This document shows, one piece after another, positions 23,312-32,521 of a stretch of 64,000 bases of DNA. A model generated the notes under the pieces. The model did no database searches and was not told where the DNA came from. It saw nothing but the letters and a program-made list of their open reading frames with translations. The position numbers and the translations under genes are program-made. Positions within the stretch are counted from its first letter, which is position 1. Each line of letters starts with the position of its first letter. The stretch is taken from positions 5,326,501 to 5,390,500 of the forward strand of contig NZ_JACHNH010000001.1 of assembly GCF_014205335.1 (NCBI RefSeq), written 5' to 3'. Source of the stretch: Amorphoplanes digitatis (lineage in GTDB: Bacteria > Actinomycetota > Actinomycetes > Mycobacteriales > Micromonosporaceae).

Positions 23312-26116
23312 TCAGCCGGCTGCCGGCACGTCGTCCGCCCGCGCGCGCCGCGGTTCGACCGCCAGGTGTACGTCGAGCGGCGCCCGGGGCGTCCGCGAGC
23401 GGCGGATCCACTTGACCGTCTCGATGACCGCCGGCAGGACCAGCGCGAGCCCGATGCCGGCCAGCCACTGCGGACCGGTCAGCGGCTGGGTGAGCAGGCT
23501 CTGCCGCAGGAATTCGACCTGGGTGGCCAGGACGACGAAGGCGACGGTGATCAGGGCGATCGCCGCGGCCTTGAGGATCGGCGGGCCCAGCCCGGTGGCC
23601 GGGTCGCGGCGGTTGGTCAGCGCGTTGCACGCCGTGCCGAGCCCCATCACCACGAACGTCATGGTCAGCGACGCGCTGGGCGCGGTCGTGCTCGGCGCGT
23701 CCGGGCCGGCGACCAGCGGCACCAGGGCGGCCACGAACAGCGCGGCGGCGTAGAGCAGCCAGAGCAGGACGGCGCCGCGGTTGGTGATGGTGATCCGCGG
23801 ATCGCGCGGCGGCCGCCGCATGACCTCGGGATCGCCCGGGTCGACGGCGATCACGATCACGCCGACCGCGGTCGCGGTGAACAGCAGGTAGAGCACCATC
23901 GACGGGGTCAGCGCGACGCCCTCGTTGATGTTGAACGCGGTGGCCGCGACGAACAGCATGACGAGCCCCAGCAGCTGCGTCATCTGGAACCGGACGTACG
24001 CCACGATCTTGTCGTAGACCCGCCGGCCGATCTCGACGGCGTGCACCAGCGTGCCGAAGTTGTCGTCGGTGAGGATCATCCGGGCGGCCTGCTTCGTGAC
24101 CTCGCTGCCGCTGCCCATCGCCACGCCGATGTCGGCCTGCTTGAGCGCCGCGGCGTCGTTTACCGCGTCGCCGGTCATCGCGACGATCGAGCCCTGCTCC
24201 TGCATCGCCCGGGCGAGCCGCAGCTTGTCCTGCGGCGTGACCCGGCCGAAGACGTGCAGCTGCGGCAGCCGCCGGACCAGCTCCTCGTCGGAGATCTCCT
24301 GTAGCTCGGCGCCGCTGATCGCGCCCGGGCCGAGGCCGAGCGTCTCACCGATGGCCCGGGCCGTGACCGCGTGGTCCCCGGTGATCATCCGGACGTCGAT
24401 CCCGGCGCGCAGCGCGACACCGACGGCCTGCTTGGCCTCGGCGCGCAGCGGATCCACGATCCCGACCATGCCGACGAAGCCCAGCTCCCGGGTGAGCGAC
24501 ATCGGGTCCGCCTCCACCGCCGGCAGCTCGTCCGGTTCGACGAACCGCGCCGCGAACGCGAGGACCCGCAGGCCCTGGCCGCCCATGCGCTGGTTGGCCG
24601 CCTCTATGCCCGCGCGCGCTTCCGCCATCGGCGTCCGTTGCTCCCGCAGCGGGCCGCCGGCCCAGGCGCAGCGGGCCAGCACGACGTCCGGTGCGCCCTT
24701 CACCAGCTCGATCACCCGTTCCGTTCCGCCCAGCGGGATCCGGTGGAACGTGGCCATGAACTTGTAGTCGGAGTCGAACGGCACCTCGGCCAGGCGGGGA
24801 TAGGCGCGCCGGGTCTCCTCCGCGTCGACGCCGAGCTTGGCCGCGAGCACCACCAGGGCCGCCTCGGTCGGGTCGCCGACCACCCCGCCGTCGTCGCGCA
24901 CCGTGGCGTCGCTGTCCAGGGCGACGCCCATGGCCAGGTTGGTGAAGTCCGGCACCGGGGCACCGGCGACCGAGGTGATCCGCCCGGACTTGCGGTAGCC
25001 CTCGCCCTCCACGGAGTACCAGGTGTCGTCGGCGTAGATGACGGACACCATCATCTCGTTCATGGTCAGCGTGCCGGTCTTGTCCGTGTTGATGACGCTG
25101 GTGGCGCCCAGGGTCTCCACGTCGGTGAGGTTCTTGACCACGGCCTTGGCCTGCGCCAGGTCCTTGGCGCCGGCGGACAGCAGGCCGGAGACGAACGCCG
25201 GCATGCCGGTCGGGATGGCCGAGATGGCCATGGCGGTGCCCAGCAGCAGGAGCTCGTCCAGCTCCATGCCGCGAATCCAGCCCACCGCGACGATGAAGGC
25301 GACCGCCGTCCAGGCCACCACGCCCAGCACCTTGGTCAGCGAGTCGAGTTCGCGCTGCAACGGCGACCGCGTCCGGGTCACCCCGGTCAGCAGGGTCGCG
25401 ATCTGGCCCATCTGGGTGCGCATACCGGTCTCGGTGACTACGATCGCGGCCGTGCCGCGGGTGACCGAGGTGTTCTGGAACGCCATGTTGGCGCGGTCGC
25501 CGAGCGCGACGTCGCCGGGCGGCAGGGTGGCGGCGTTCTTCGCGATGGGTGCGCTCTCCCCCGTCAGCGCGGCCTCCTGGGTCTCCAGCGTGGCCGCGCG
25601 CAGCAGGCGCCCGTCCGCCGGCACCAGGTCGCCGGCCTCCAGGTGCACGACGTCGCCCGGCACCAGGTCGGCGGCCGGCACGATCACCGTCTCGTCCTCG
25701 CGGAGCACCCGGGCCTCGGGCACCTGCATCCTCGACAGGGCGTCGACGCTGGCCCGGGCCGTCAGCTCCTGACGGACGCCGAGGACCAGGTTCAGCGCGA
25801 TGAGCAGGCCGACGATGACGGCCGTCGAGACCTCGCCGATGAGCAGGCTCACCACCACGACGCCGATCAGCATGAGGTTCATCGGGTCGCGCACCAGCTG
25901 AAGCGTGATGGCCCACACCGACGGCGGCTTCTCGCGGGCGATCTGGTTCGGGCCGTACCGCGACAGCCGGGTGGCCGCCTCGGCGCGGCTCAGCCCGTGC
26001 TCGGCGTCGCTGCCCAGCGCGGTCAGCACCGCGGCGGGGTCCTGTGCATACCAGGTCTGCTGCCCGCCGGCCGTGCTGGGTGGATTCTGCTCGATGGTGC
26101 TGGTGCCGTTCGTCAC
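23312..26116 (-). CDS. P-type cation-transporting ATPase (P2-like) with atypical membrane-site motif
   Basis: This 934-residue ATPase has an N-terminal cation-ATPase domain (YGPNQIAREKPPS), actuator loop ALTGESAP, phosphorylation site DKTGT with Asp345, nucleotide-binding KGAPD and hinge MTGDAVNDAAALK, with about 10 membrane segments. The overall layout is that of P2A calcium pumps and mycobacterial CtpF. Two differences stand out: the TM4 ion-site motif PEGLP reads PTGMP (about 301-305), lacking the ion-ligating Glu, and the usual TGDGVNDAPALK has Ala for Gly and Ala for Pro. Ion specificity is therefore unclear. The GTG at 26114-26116 has GAGGGGGA upstream. It is first in a probable operon with PPK2 and an MFS pump. 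Confidence 0.9.
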   Translation of the reverse strand: MTNGTSTIEQNPPSTAGGQQTWYAQDPAAVLTALGSDAEHGLSRAEAATRLSRYGPNQIAREKPPSVWAITLQLVRDPMNLMLIGVVVVSLLIGEVSTAVIVGLLIALNLVLGVRQELTARASVDALSRMQVPEARVLREDETVIVPAADLVPGDVVHLEAGDLVPADGRLLRAATLETQEAALTGESAPIAKNAATLPPGDVALGDRANMAFQNTSVTRGTAAIVVTETGMRTQMGQIATLLTGVTRTRSPLQRELDSLTKVLGVVAWTAVAFIVAVGWIRGMELDELLLLGTAMAISAIPTGMPAFVSGLLSAGAKDLAQAKAVVKNLTDVETLGATSVINTDKTGTLTMNEMMVSVIYADDTWYSVEGEGYRKSGRITSVAGAPVPDFTNLAMGVALDSDATVRDDGGVVGDPTEAALVVLAAKLGVDAEETRRAYPRLAEVPFDSDYKFMATFHRIPLGGTERVIELVKGAPDVVLARCAWAGGPLREQRTPMAEARAGIEAANQRMGGQGLRVLAFAARFVEPDELPAVEADPMSLTRELGFVGMVGIVDPLRAEAKQAVGVALRAGIDVRMITGDHAVTARAIGETLGLGPGAISGAELQEISDEELVRRLPQLHVFGRVTPQDKLRLARAMQEQGSIVAMTGDAVNDAAALKQADIGVAMGSGSEVTKQAARMILTDDNFGTLVHAVEIGRRVYDKIVAYVRFQMTQLLGLVMLFVAATAFNINEGVALTPSMVLYLLFTATAVGVIVIAVDPGDPEVMRRPPRDPRITITNRGAVLLWLLYAAALFVAALVPLVAGPDAPSTTAPSASLTMTFVVMGLGTACNALTNRRDPATGLGPPILKAAAIALITVAFVVLATQVEFLRQSLLTQPLTGPQWLAGIGLALVLPAVIETVKWIRRSRTPRAPLDVHLAVEPRRARADDVPAAG

Positions 26117-26291
26117 TGAGGTCCCCCTCGCACTGTCGGCATGGTGGGTCCCGCCGACATGCCCGCCAAGAGTCACCCGATGGTGACGGGTACTCCTCAT
26201 CCGACGGGGATGGTTTCCGGGCCAGGCCGGGCATCATCGGCGGACCCGGCGCCGGAGAGGCCGGGCGCGGGTCCCGCCGATGGTGCTCCGT

Positions 26292-26825
26292 CTACTCGGC
26301 GGAGGCGTTCTTGGCGTCCTGCTCGATCGCGGCGGTGTCGGCCTCCAGCCGCCGGGACTCCACCTTCGCCGCGCGCTTCATCGCCCGCTCGACCTTGGCG
26401 CCCATGTCGGAGACCGCCACCACGACCAGCCCCGCCTGGCCCTCGTCGAGGTGCTCGCCGAGCTCCTTGAGGTCCTTACGGCTCATCCCCGCCGCCGCGT
26501 GGCCCGCCACGGACCCGAGCACGGCCCCGCCGGCCGCGGTGGCCGCCAGCAGGCCGCCGCCGATCGCCGCGAACGGGAACAGCGCGACGACCAGGCCGGT
26601 GGCGAGCCCGACGCCGCCGCCCAGCACCCCGCCGACCCTGGTCGGCGTCTCGTGCTTCTTGACGATCTTCACCTTGCCGTCGGCGCGCCGCTCCACCACG
26701 GCGGCGTCGTAGGCGTCGATCAGCCTCGCCTCGGTATGCAGGTCCTTCACCAGCTCGTAGTCCGCCTCCGCGGCCGCGGCATCGGGATACACCGCGACGA
26801 AGACCATGAACGTGTCGATAGCCAT
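26292..26825 (-). CDS. DUF1269-family membrane protein
   Basis: This 177-residue protein starts MAIDTFMVFVAVYPDAAAAEADYE, a ferredoxin-like N-terminal half, then KKHETPTRVGGVLGGGVG and a glycine-zipper hydrophobic stretch (about residues 75-115), typical of DUF1269. The C-terminal half is charged and helical. Such proteins are often stress-induced and found beside universal stress or cation-handling genes. The ATG at 26823-26825 follows GGGGACGAGC. It lies 175 bases upstream of the P-type ATPase on the same strand; no terminator is obvious between them. The molecular function is unknown. Confidence 0.85.
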   Translation of the reverse strand: MAIDTFMVFVAVYPDAAAAEADYELVKDLHTEARLIDAYDAAVVERRADGKVKIVKKHETPTRVGGVLGGGVGLATGLVVALFPFAAIGGGLLAATAAGGAVLGSVAGHAAAGMSRKDLKELGEHLDEGQAGLVVVAVSDMGAKVERAMKRAAKVESRRLEADTAAIEQDAKNASAE

Positions 26826-27038
26826 GCTCGTCCCCTTCTCAGGCCGACTTCCTGTCCCCCGATGACGATGGCCCGACAAAACGGACACCGCCTCACTCCC
26901 CGCAGATGAAAAGCGCAACCGGAGGAGGGCGTTCCGTTTCGTCCCGACACTCCAATCGAGACACCGCCGAGCGGCACTCCCAGCCATCGAGCACTGACTA
27001 TGCTGATGCGCCTGGGATCCCTGCACCGGAGGTGCCCG

Positions 27039-27524
27039 TTGAGTGCCGACCTGGATGAGGCGCTGTTACGCGAGCTCGCGGAACCGCTGGTCGCGGAGTT
27101 CTCCCCCGCCGAACAGGGCGACCTGTTCCTGCTCCTCAGCGACGCGTACTTCGCGGATCCGAGCGGGTTCAGCCGCCGGGACCGGGACAAGGCCCTCGGC
27201 CCGCTGGCGTTCGGTCTGCCGGAGCTGACGGTGCTGCTCACGCCGGTGCTGCTCGCGGCCACGAACGAGACCGTCCGCTACCTGGTGGAGAGCGCGGCCG
27301 AGCGGGGCACGAAAGTCACGGCCGCGGCCCTGCGGCGGCTGTTCAAGCGGGGCGCGGCCGCGGAGGTGACGCCGGGCCCGGAACTGGTGCTCACCGCCGA
27401 GCAGTGGTCACACGTACGGCAGATCGTCGAGCGGGTCGCGCTGAAGGGCGGCGTGCCGGCCGACCAGGCCGAGCTCATCGCCGACGCCGTCGCCGGGCAG
27501 GGCCTGACCCAAGACGGAACGTGA
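27039..27524 (+). CDS. Small helical protein of unknown function preceding an M48 membrane protease
   Basis: This 161-residue soluble, largely alpha-helical protein is read from a TTG at 27039 with a well-placed GGAGGT six bases upstream; an in-frame ATG at 27000 would bury that ribosome site. Residues 15-70 (FSPAEQGDLFLLLSDAYFADP, then SRRDRDKALGPLAFGLPE) and the C-terminal AEQWSHVRQIVERVAL helices show no motif I recognise. It is translationally coupled to the M48 gene: its TGA overlaps the ATG. The pairing suggests a regulator or adaptor of the protease. It is not a known antitoxin or effector-associated domain as far as I can tell. Confidence 0.75.
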   Translation: MSADLDEALLRELAEPLVAEFSPAEQGDLFLLLSDAYFADPSGFSRRDRDKALGPLAFGLPELTVLLTPVLLAATNETVRYLVESAAERGTKVTAAALRRLFKRGAAAEVTPGPELVLTAEQWSHVRQIVERVALKGGVPADQAELIADAVAGQGLTQDGT

Positions 27525-29929
27525 TGCCGCCCGCGCCTGACCGCGCGGAGGATGCCCCGCCGGCGCCTGTCCGCGGTCAAGGCAACGTGCCGACCGCATC
27601 GCTGTTGCGCTTCCTACTGCTCATCGCCGCCGTAGTGGCCACCAGCGGGCTGGCCTTCATCAGCATCTATCTCCTCCTCCCGGCCAAGGCGGCGCACCTC
27701 AACGATGCCTTGCAGGTGTGCCAGGCCGACGCCGATTTACCGGCGGCGCTGGCCACGGCCGACCCACGCAAGATCCGAGAGGCCAGCCGGCGCCTGCAGT
27801 CATGCATGAATCCGGTCACGCTCGATCGGGTGGCGTTCGTCGGCGCGGGCGTGGTGGTGCTGCTCGGGGCGGCCACCGTCGCCTATCTCACCCATCCATG
27901 GTGGATCGTTCGCCGACGGCGGCTCAGAAGCCTCACGGCCGATGGTCAGGCCGCGCTGGTCGGCGACCTCGACCGGCTCAGTCGCCAGATCGGGCTGCCC
28001 CGCCCACCGGACTGGCGACTCGCTCCGTACGCCGGGACCGCCGGCGGCCAGGCCTTCGGCCTGCCGTGGCATCGGTACGTCCAGATCGACGCCGGGCTGG
28101 TGATACTGCGGGCGACGAGTCCGGCGGAGTTCCGCGCCGTGGTGCTGCACGAGCTGGCTCACCTGCGCAACTCCGACGTGGACAAGACCTACTTCGCGGT
28201 CGGCACCTGGAGGGCGTTCGTCGTCGTCGTTGTGCTTCCGTACCTCGTCCTCATGCTGCATCCGGGCCTGCTCATCGCGCCGCTGGAATGGCGCTGGGAG
28301 GATTTCCCGTTCGCGCACAACCCTGCTGGTGCCGCCTACCGGCTCGGTTCCCTCGCCGCGCTGACCGCGCTCGTCTACCTGACCCGCAACGCCATCCTGC
28401 GGGAGCGGGAGACCCATGCGGACGCGACGTCCGCGGCGGTCGACGGCGCCGGCAGCGCACTGCCCTCGGTGCTCGGCCGCCTACCCGCACCGCCGGCGTG
28501 GCGCCGATGGGGCACCCATCCCCACCCGCGGCACCGCCTGGACGCGGTCCGCGACCCCGGCCGGTGGTACCCGGCCGGCTTCTGGGAACTGGCCGGCATC
28601 GGCATCGCCGCCGGCCTGGTCTGCGCCAACGTCGGCTTCCTGGTGGGCACGACCATCCTTGCCGATGCCAGTTTGGCCGTGTCGGCGGTGGGGCTGGTCG
28701 TGGGTGGGCCGGCGGCCGGGCTGCTCGCCGCCGCGATCTGGCGGACCACGGCGCGGGATCCGGCGGCGACGCCGACGTGGCGGACGTGGCTGCTGTACCC
28801 CGTCGCCATGGTCGGCGGCTACCTGGCCGGAACCTTCCTGAACCTGCGGGAGGCGTCTGTCTCCGGACTCTCGACGAGCCTGTCGTCATCGCTCATCTCG
28901 ACGTCTGTGCTGGCGATCGGCGCGGTGTTCCTTGCCGCCTGGGCCACATCGGCAGCCCGGGGCGTGCTCCGACGGCCCGATCCTCCGCACTGGGCGATGC
29001 CGGCCATCGTCGCGGTCACGGTTCTCGTGGGCGCGGTCTGGTTCGCCGTGTGGCTCCGCACCGCCCTGCTCGAGGACGGCTTCGCCGCCGAATCGGGTGG
29101 CTCACCCGCGGCAGGCGGGCAGATCGGATGGTACGCATGGGTGACGGCGGTGGCCGGGGCCGACTTCTGGCCCATGGCGCTGCTGGTGTACAACCCGTTC
29201 ACGTTGCCCGGCCTGATGCTGATGTGGCTGATACCCGTGCTGGCCGGTCTCGGCCGCCCACGGTCCCGGCCGATCCCTCTGGGGCCGGCAATCGTCGCCG
29301 CAATCACCTGCGCGGCGGGCCTGGCCGTCGCCGTAGCGGCACTACCCTATCTGGCCAGGCAGGTCCTGCCCGGCCGGGTGCGAGCGGCCGACGACGGCGG
29401 AGTCCCCTTCGTCACGGTCTACGACAACGCCACCCTGGTCCTGGCCTCCGTCGCCGTCGCCGTCGCCGTCGCGATGACCGTGGTGGTGACCCGCCGCGGG
29501 CCATACCGGCCCGTACTGGTCGTGCTGACCGCCTGCCTGACGACGGTCCTCGCCGCGGCCGTGGACACCTACATCGCCGGTCCGTTCGCCTGCTACGCCG
29601 ACTTCGCGGGAACCTCGCCGCCGACGGGGCAGTGCCTCGACGGCATGACCCTGCGACTGCTCGGCATCCGGGCCCACTGGATCATGATGCAGGCCCTGCT
29701 CGTCGCGGTTCCCGCCCTGGTCGCCGCCAGCGCGCTCGGCGCACTGCACCGCCGGTACCGGGCTCGGCCTCCCACCGGCGCCGACGGTGAATCGGCGAAC
29801 GCGGCGCCGGCCCGAATCGGCATACCCGCGGGCGTCGCGCTGGGTCTGCTCGTCGTGGCCATCGTGTTCCTGTCCGCACTCATCCTGCCCCCGGCCTACC
29901 GCGTCTGGCTGGAGCATGCCCTGGGGTGA
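27524..29929 (+). CDS. Large membrane-embedded M48-type zinc metalloprotease
   Basis: This 801-residue polytopic membrane protein has segments near residues 25-50, 105-130, 235-255, 275-290, 360-385, 390-410, 425-445, 465-490, 505-530, 555-575, 585-600, 615-640, 655-675 and more at the C-terminus. The zinc-protease motif HELAH (His209, Glu210, His213) is followed by ERETHADA near residue 296, supplying the third ligand Glu in the ExxxD arrangement of family M48 (HtpX/Ste24-like). Usual M48 proteins are about 300 residues; here a further 450-residue multi-TM region of unknown role is fused. The ATG (27524) overlaps the upstream stop; a GTG three bases earlier is also possible. Its 3' end overlaps the remnant regulator on the other strand. 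Confidence 0.87.
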   Translation: MPPAPDRAEDAPPAPVRGQGNVPTASLLRFLLLIAAVVATSGLAFISIYLLLPAKAAHLNDALQVCQADADLPAALATADPRKIREASRRLQSCMNPVTLDRVAFVGAGVVVLLGAATVAYLTHPWWIVRRRRLRSLTADGQAALVGDLDRLSRQIGLPRPPDWRLAPYAGTAGGQAFGLPWHRYVQIDAGLVILRATSPAEFRAVVLHELAHLRNSDVDKTYFAVGTWRAFVVVVVLPYLVLMLHPGLLIAPLEWRWEDFPFAHNPAGAAYRLGSLAALTALVYLTRNAILRERETHADATSAAVDGAGSALPSVLGRLPAPPAWRRWGTHPHPRHRLDAVRDPGRWYPAGFWELAGIGIAAGLVCANVGFLVGTTILADASLAVSAVGLVVGGPAAGLLAAAIWRTTARDPAATPTWRTWLLYPVAMVGGYLAGTFLNLREASVSGLSTSLSSSLISTSVLAIGAVFLAAWATSAARGVLRRPDPPHWAMPAIVAVTVLVGAVWFAVWLRTALLEDGFAAESGGSPAAGGQIGWYAWVTAVAGADFWPMALLVYNPFTLPGLMLMWLIPVLAGLGRPRSRPIPLGPAIVAAITCAAGLAVAVAALPYLARQVLPGRVRAADDGGVPFVTVYDNATLVLASVAVAVAVAMTVVVTRRGPYRPVLVVLTACLTTVLAAAVDTYIAGPFACYADFAGTSPPTGQCLDGMTLRLLGIRAHWIMMQALLVAVPALVAASALGALHRRYRARPPTGADGESANAAPARIGIPAGVALGLLVVAIVFLSALILPPAYRVWLEHALG

Positions 29930-30546
29930 CCAGGCCGCTCTCGTACGCGACCACCACCGCCTGCGCCCGGCTTGACAGGCCCAGCTTGGACATCGTCCGG
30001 TTGAGGTGCGTCTTCACCGTCGCCTCGCTGACCACCAGCCGCCCGGCGATGTCGGTGTTGCTCATGCCGCGGGCGACAAGGCGCAGCACCTCGGACTCCC
30101 GGGCCGTGAGCCCGCCCAGGTCGACCGGCTCCGGCTCCGGCCGGGAGCGGCGGGCGTACGCCTCGATCAGCCGCCGGGTGACGGTCGGCGCGAAGAGCAT
30201 GTCGCCGGCCGCGATCAGGTGTATCGCGGCGATGAGCCGCTCCGGCGGGGTGTCCTTGAGCAGGAAGCCGCTCGCGCCGGCGCGCAGCGCCGCGTAGACG
30301 TAGTCGTCGAGGTCGAAGGTGGTCAGGATCAGGATCCGCGGCGGGTGGCCGTCGGCCGCGGCGAGGATCGAGCGCGTCGAATCGCCGGTACTCCTGCGGC
30401 TGCTGCCCGATGACCAGGATCAGGCTGACCATGGCGACCGCCGCCGCCGCGATCACGTCGACGAGGACCGGCCGCCGCTCGCCCAGCCCGGTGAACCGCG
30501 ACAACGTCCCAGTACCCCGCCGTACCTGGGCTTCCTGGGGGTGCAT
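29880..30546 (-). pseudogene. Deletion fusion of a NarL-type two-component system (kinase N-terminus joined to regulator C-terminus)
   Basis: The minus strand from 30546 encodes the first ~55 residues of a sensor kinase: MHPQEAQVRRGTG, then a membrane segment VDVIAAAAVAMVSLILVIG, then QQPQEYRRFDA. Near 30375 the reading shifts frame and the second half of a LuxR-type response regulator begins: ILAAADGHPPRILILTTFD, YAALRAGASGFLLKDTPPE, then a complete LuxR HTH (LTARESEVLRLVARGMSNTD, VKTHLNR) to the stop at 29880. The kinase core, the regulator start and its phospho-acceptor Asp are missing. A deletion of well over 1 kb fused the two ends out of frame. A truncated HTH-only product could still be made from the ATG at 30200. 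Confidence 0.85.
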
Positions 30547-30590
30547 CGCCGCACCCTAGCCGACCGGGCCGGGCCGGTCGTCATACCCGC

Positions 30591-30609
30591 GCGGTAGGTG
30601 GCCTACCGC
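30591..30609 (-). terminator. Hairpin at the end of the nar operon
   Basis: GCGGTAGG at 30591-30598 pairs with CCTACCGC at 30602-30609 (8 bp, 3-base loop), overlapping the narK stop codon. It is placed to end the narGHJIK transcript. No T-run follows. Confidence 0.5.
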
Positions 30610-31802
30610 CCAGGTTGACCCGCGCGGGCGAGGCCGCTCATCTTGACGGCGGTGTAGACGGCGGCCGCCAGGGCCACATCGGACAGCAGCATGAGCCCGA
30701 TGGCGTAGGAGCCCTCGACGCCGTACACCCAGCCCATGACCAGGGGCGGCACGAAGCCGCCGAGCCCGCCGGCGGCGCCGACGACGCCGGTGACGGTGCC
30801 GACCTTGTCGGTGGGTGCGACCTTGCCGACGAGGGCGAACACGGCGCCGCTCGCCGCGCCGAGCAGGGCGGCCAGGCCGAGGAAGGCGATGGTGGCGACG
30901 GGCATCAGCGCCGGCTGGAACGCCTGGACGACGGCGAACAGTGCGGTGCCGGAGAAGCACCAGACGAGCACCGGCACCGGGTGGAACCGGTCGGAGAGCC
31001 ATCCGCCGGTTGGCCGGGCGATGACGGCGAGCACCACGAAGCCGGCCGTGCGCAGCGCGGCGTCGTTGGCGCTCAGCTCGTAGACGGTACGCAGGTACGC
31101 GGGCAGGTAGACGCTGAACGCGACGAAGCCGCCGAAGCTCACCGCGTACAGGAAGCAGAGCTGCCAGGTCACGGCGAGCCGGCCCACCTCGGCGGTGCGC
31201 GCCCACGCGGAGCCGGCGGGCCGCTGCCGGCCGGGTGCGTCGCGGATGAACAGGGCCGCGATGACGGCGTAGCCGGCGAGGATGGCGGCGACGAGCACGA
31301 ACGGGGTGTTCTTTCCGTAGGTCTCGGCGAGCTTGACGGTGGTGAAGTTGGCGATGGCGGTGCCGCCCGTGCCGATGCCGAAGACGCCGATGGCGAAGCC
31401 CTTGCGGGCCGGCGGGTACCAGCCGGAGACCAGCGGCACGCCGACGGCGAAGGTGGTGCCGCCGATGCCGAGGAAGAACCCGGTGACGATCAGCGCCGGG
31501 TACGAGGACACGACGGTCAGGGTGAGCACCGGCACGATGGTGGCGAGGCTGACGATCGGGAACATGATCCGGGCGCCGTACCGGTCGGTGAGCGCGCCGA
31601 CCGGGATGCGGCCCAGCGAGCCCACCACGACGGGCACCGCGACCAGCAGCGACTGCGCCGCGAAGCTGAGGCCGAGGCGTTCCTTGACGCCGGGGCCGAG
31701 CGGGCCGAGCAGCGCCCAGGCCCAGAAGTTGATCGTGAATCCGACGGTGGCCAGCGCCAGGTTCAGCGTGGCACCGCGCTTCGCCGTGGTGGCTGTGGTC
31801 AT
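30603..31802 (-). CDS. narK: Nitrate/nitrite transporter NarK
   Basis: This 399-residue major-facilitator protein has 12 predicted membrane segments. It reads LGRIPVGALTDRYGAR in loop 2-3 (MFS motif), GIGGTTFAVGVPLVSGWYPP and GIGTGGTAIANFT, the Gly-rich helix typical of NarK nitrate/nitrite porters, and ARPTGGWLSDRFHP in loop 8-9. Conserved Arg residues for anion binding are expected in TM2 and TM8. It imports nitrate and/or exports nitrite for the reductase encoded upstream. Its ATG lies in the narI stop (ATGA), making it the fifth gene of the operon. Confidence 0.94.
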   Translation of the reverse strand: MTTATTAKRGATLNLALATVGFTINFWAWALLGPLGPGVKERLGLSFAAQSLLVAVPVVVGSLGRIPVGALTDRYGARIMFPIVSLATIVPVLTLTVVSSYPALIVTGFFLGIGGTTFAVGVPLVSGWYPPARKGFAIGVFGIGTGGTAIANFTTVKLAETYGKNTPFVLVAAILAGYAVIAALFIRDAPGRQRPAGSAWARTAEVGRLAVTWQLCFLYAVSFGGFVAFSVYLPAYLRTVYELSANDAALRTAGFVVLAVIARPTGGWLSDRFHPVPVLVWCFSGTALFAVVQAFQPALMPVATIAFLGLAALLGAASGAVFALVGKVAPTDKVGTVTGVVGAAGGLGGFVPPLVMGWVYGVEGSYAIGLMLLSDVALAAAVYTAVKMSGLARAGQPGR

Positions 31803-32521
31803 CGCGGCGGGCCCTCCCATCCGGGGCGGGCGGGGCGCAGGCCGGCGCGGGCGTCGCGGCTGCGGTAGACGACGTACGGGCGGGTCAGGTAGCCGACGGG
31901 CGCGCTGAAGGCGTGCACGAGGCGGGTGAACGGCCAGAACGCGAACAGCGCGAACGCGGCGATGATGTGGATCTGGAAGGCGAACGGGACGCCGGCCATG
32001 ATCTCCGGGTCCGGGCTGAGGTAGAACAGCGAGCGGAACCACGGCGAGATGGTTTCGCGGTAGTCGTAGCCGTCACCGGCGACGTTCGCCCGGAGCGTCG
32101 CGAACAGGCCCAGGACGATCACCGCGGCGAGCACCACGTACATGGCCTTGTCGTTCCTGGTCGTCGCGGCGAAGACCGGCCCGGTCAACCGGCGGCGGGC
32201 GATGAGGATGGCCATGCCGATCAGGGTGCAGAATCCGGCGACGGTGCCGACGAACACGGCCATCAGGTGGTAGGCGTGCTCGGTGACGCCGACGGCCTCG
32301 GTCCACGACTTCGGGATGAGCAGGCCGCCGATGTGGCCGACGAGGACCATGAGGACGCCGAAGTGGAACATCGGGCTGCCCCAGCGCAGCACCGCCGACT
32401 CGTAGAGCTGCGAGGAGCGGGTGGTCCAGCCGAACTTGTCGTAGCGGTAGCGCCAGATGAGACCGCCGACGAGCACGGCGACGGCCAGGTACGGGTAGAC
32501 GACCCAGAGCAGGGTGCTCAT
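31799..32521 (-). CDS. narI: Respiratory nitrate reductase gamma subunit (cytochrome b)
   Basis: This 240-residue di-haem b membrane subunit transfers electrons from menaquinol to NarH. Five membrane segments are visible, with haem-ligand His candidates in PMFHFGVLMVLVGHIGG, TEHAYHLMAVF and FQIHIIAAFALF, as in NarI. It starts MSTLLWVVYPYLAVAVLVGG. The ATG overlaps the narJ stop and its own stop overlaps the narK start, both by four bases. Length matches the family. Confidence 0.95.
   Translation of the reverse strand: MSTLLWVVYPYLAVAVLVGGLIWRYRYDKFGWTTRSSQLYESAVLRWGSPMFHFGVLMVLVGHIGGLLIPKSWTEAVGVTEHAYHLMAVFVGTVAGFCTLIGMAILIARRRLTGPVFAATTRNDKAMYVVLAAVIVLGLFATLRANVAGDGYDYRETISPWFRSLFYLSPDPEIMAGVPFAFQIHIIAAFALFAFWPFTRLVHAFSAPVGYLTRPYVVYRSRDARAGLRPARPGWEGPPR

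Noticed and set aside
26840..26900. Possible DevR box upstream of the DUF1269 gene (GGGGGACAGGAAGTCGGCC)
   Set aside because: Half-site spacing is three bases too long and the centre does not match; it was not used to place the gene in the DevR regulon.
29880..30200. A complete stand-alone LuxR-type regulator of 106 residues
   Set aside because: Receiver sequence continues in frame upstream of the ATG to about 30375, so this is the tail of a truncated response regulator and not a native single-domain gene.
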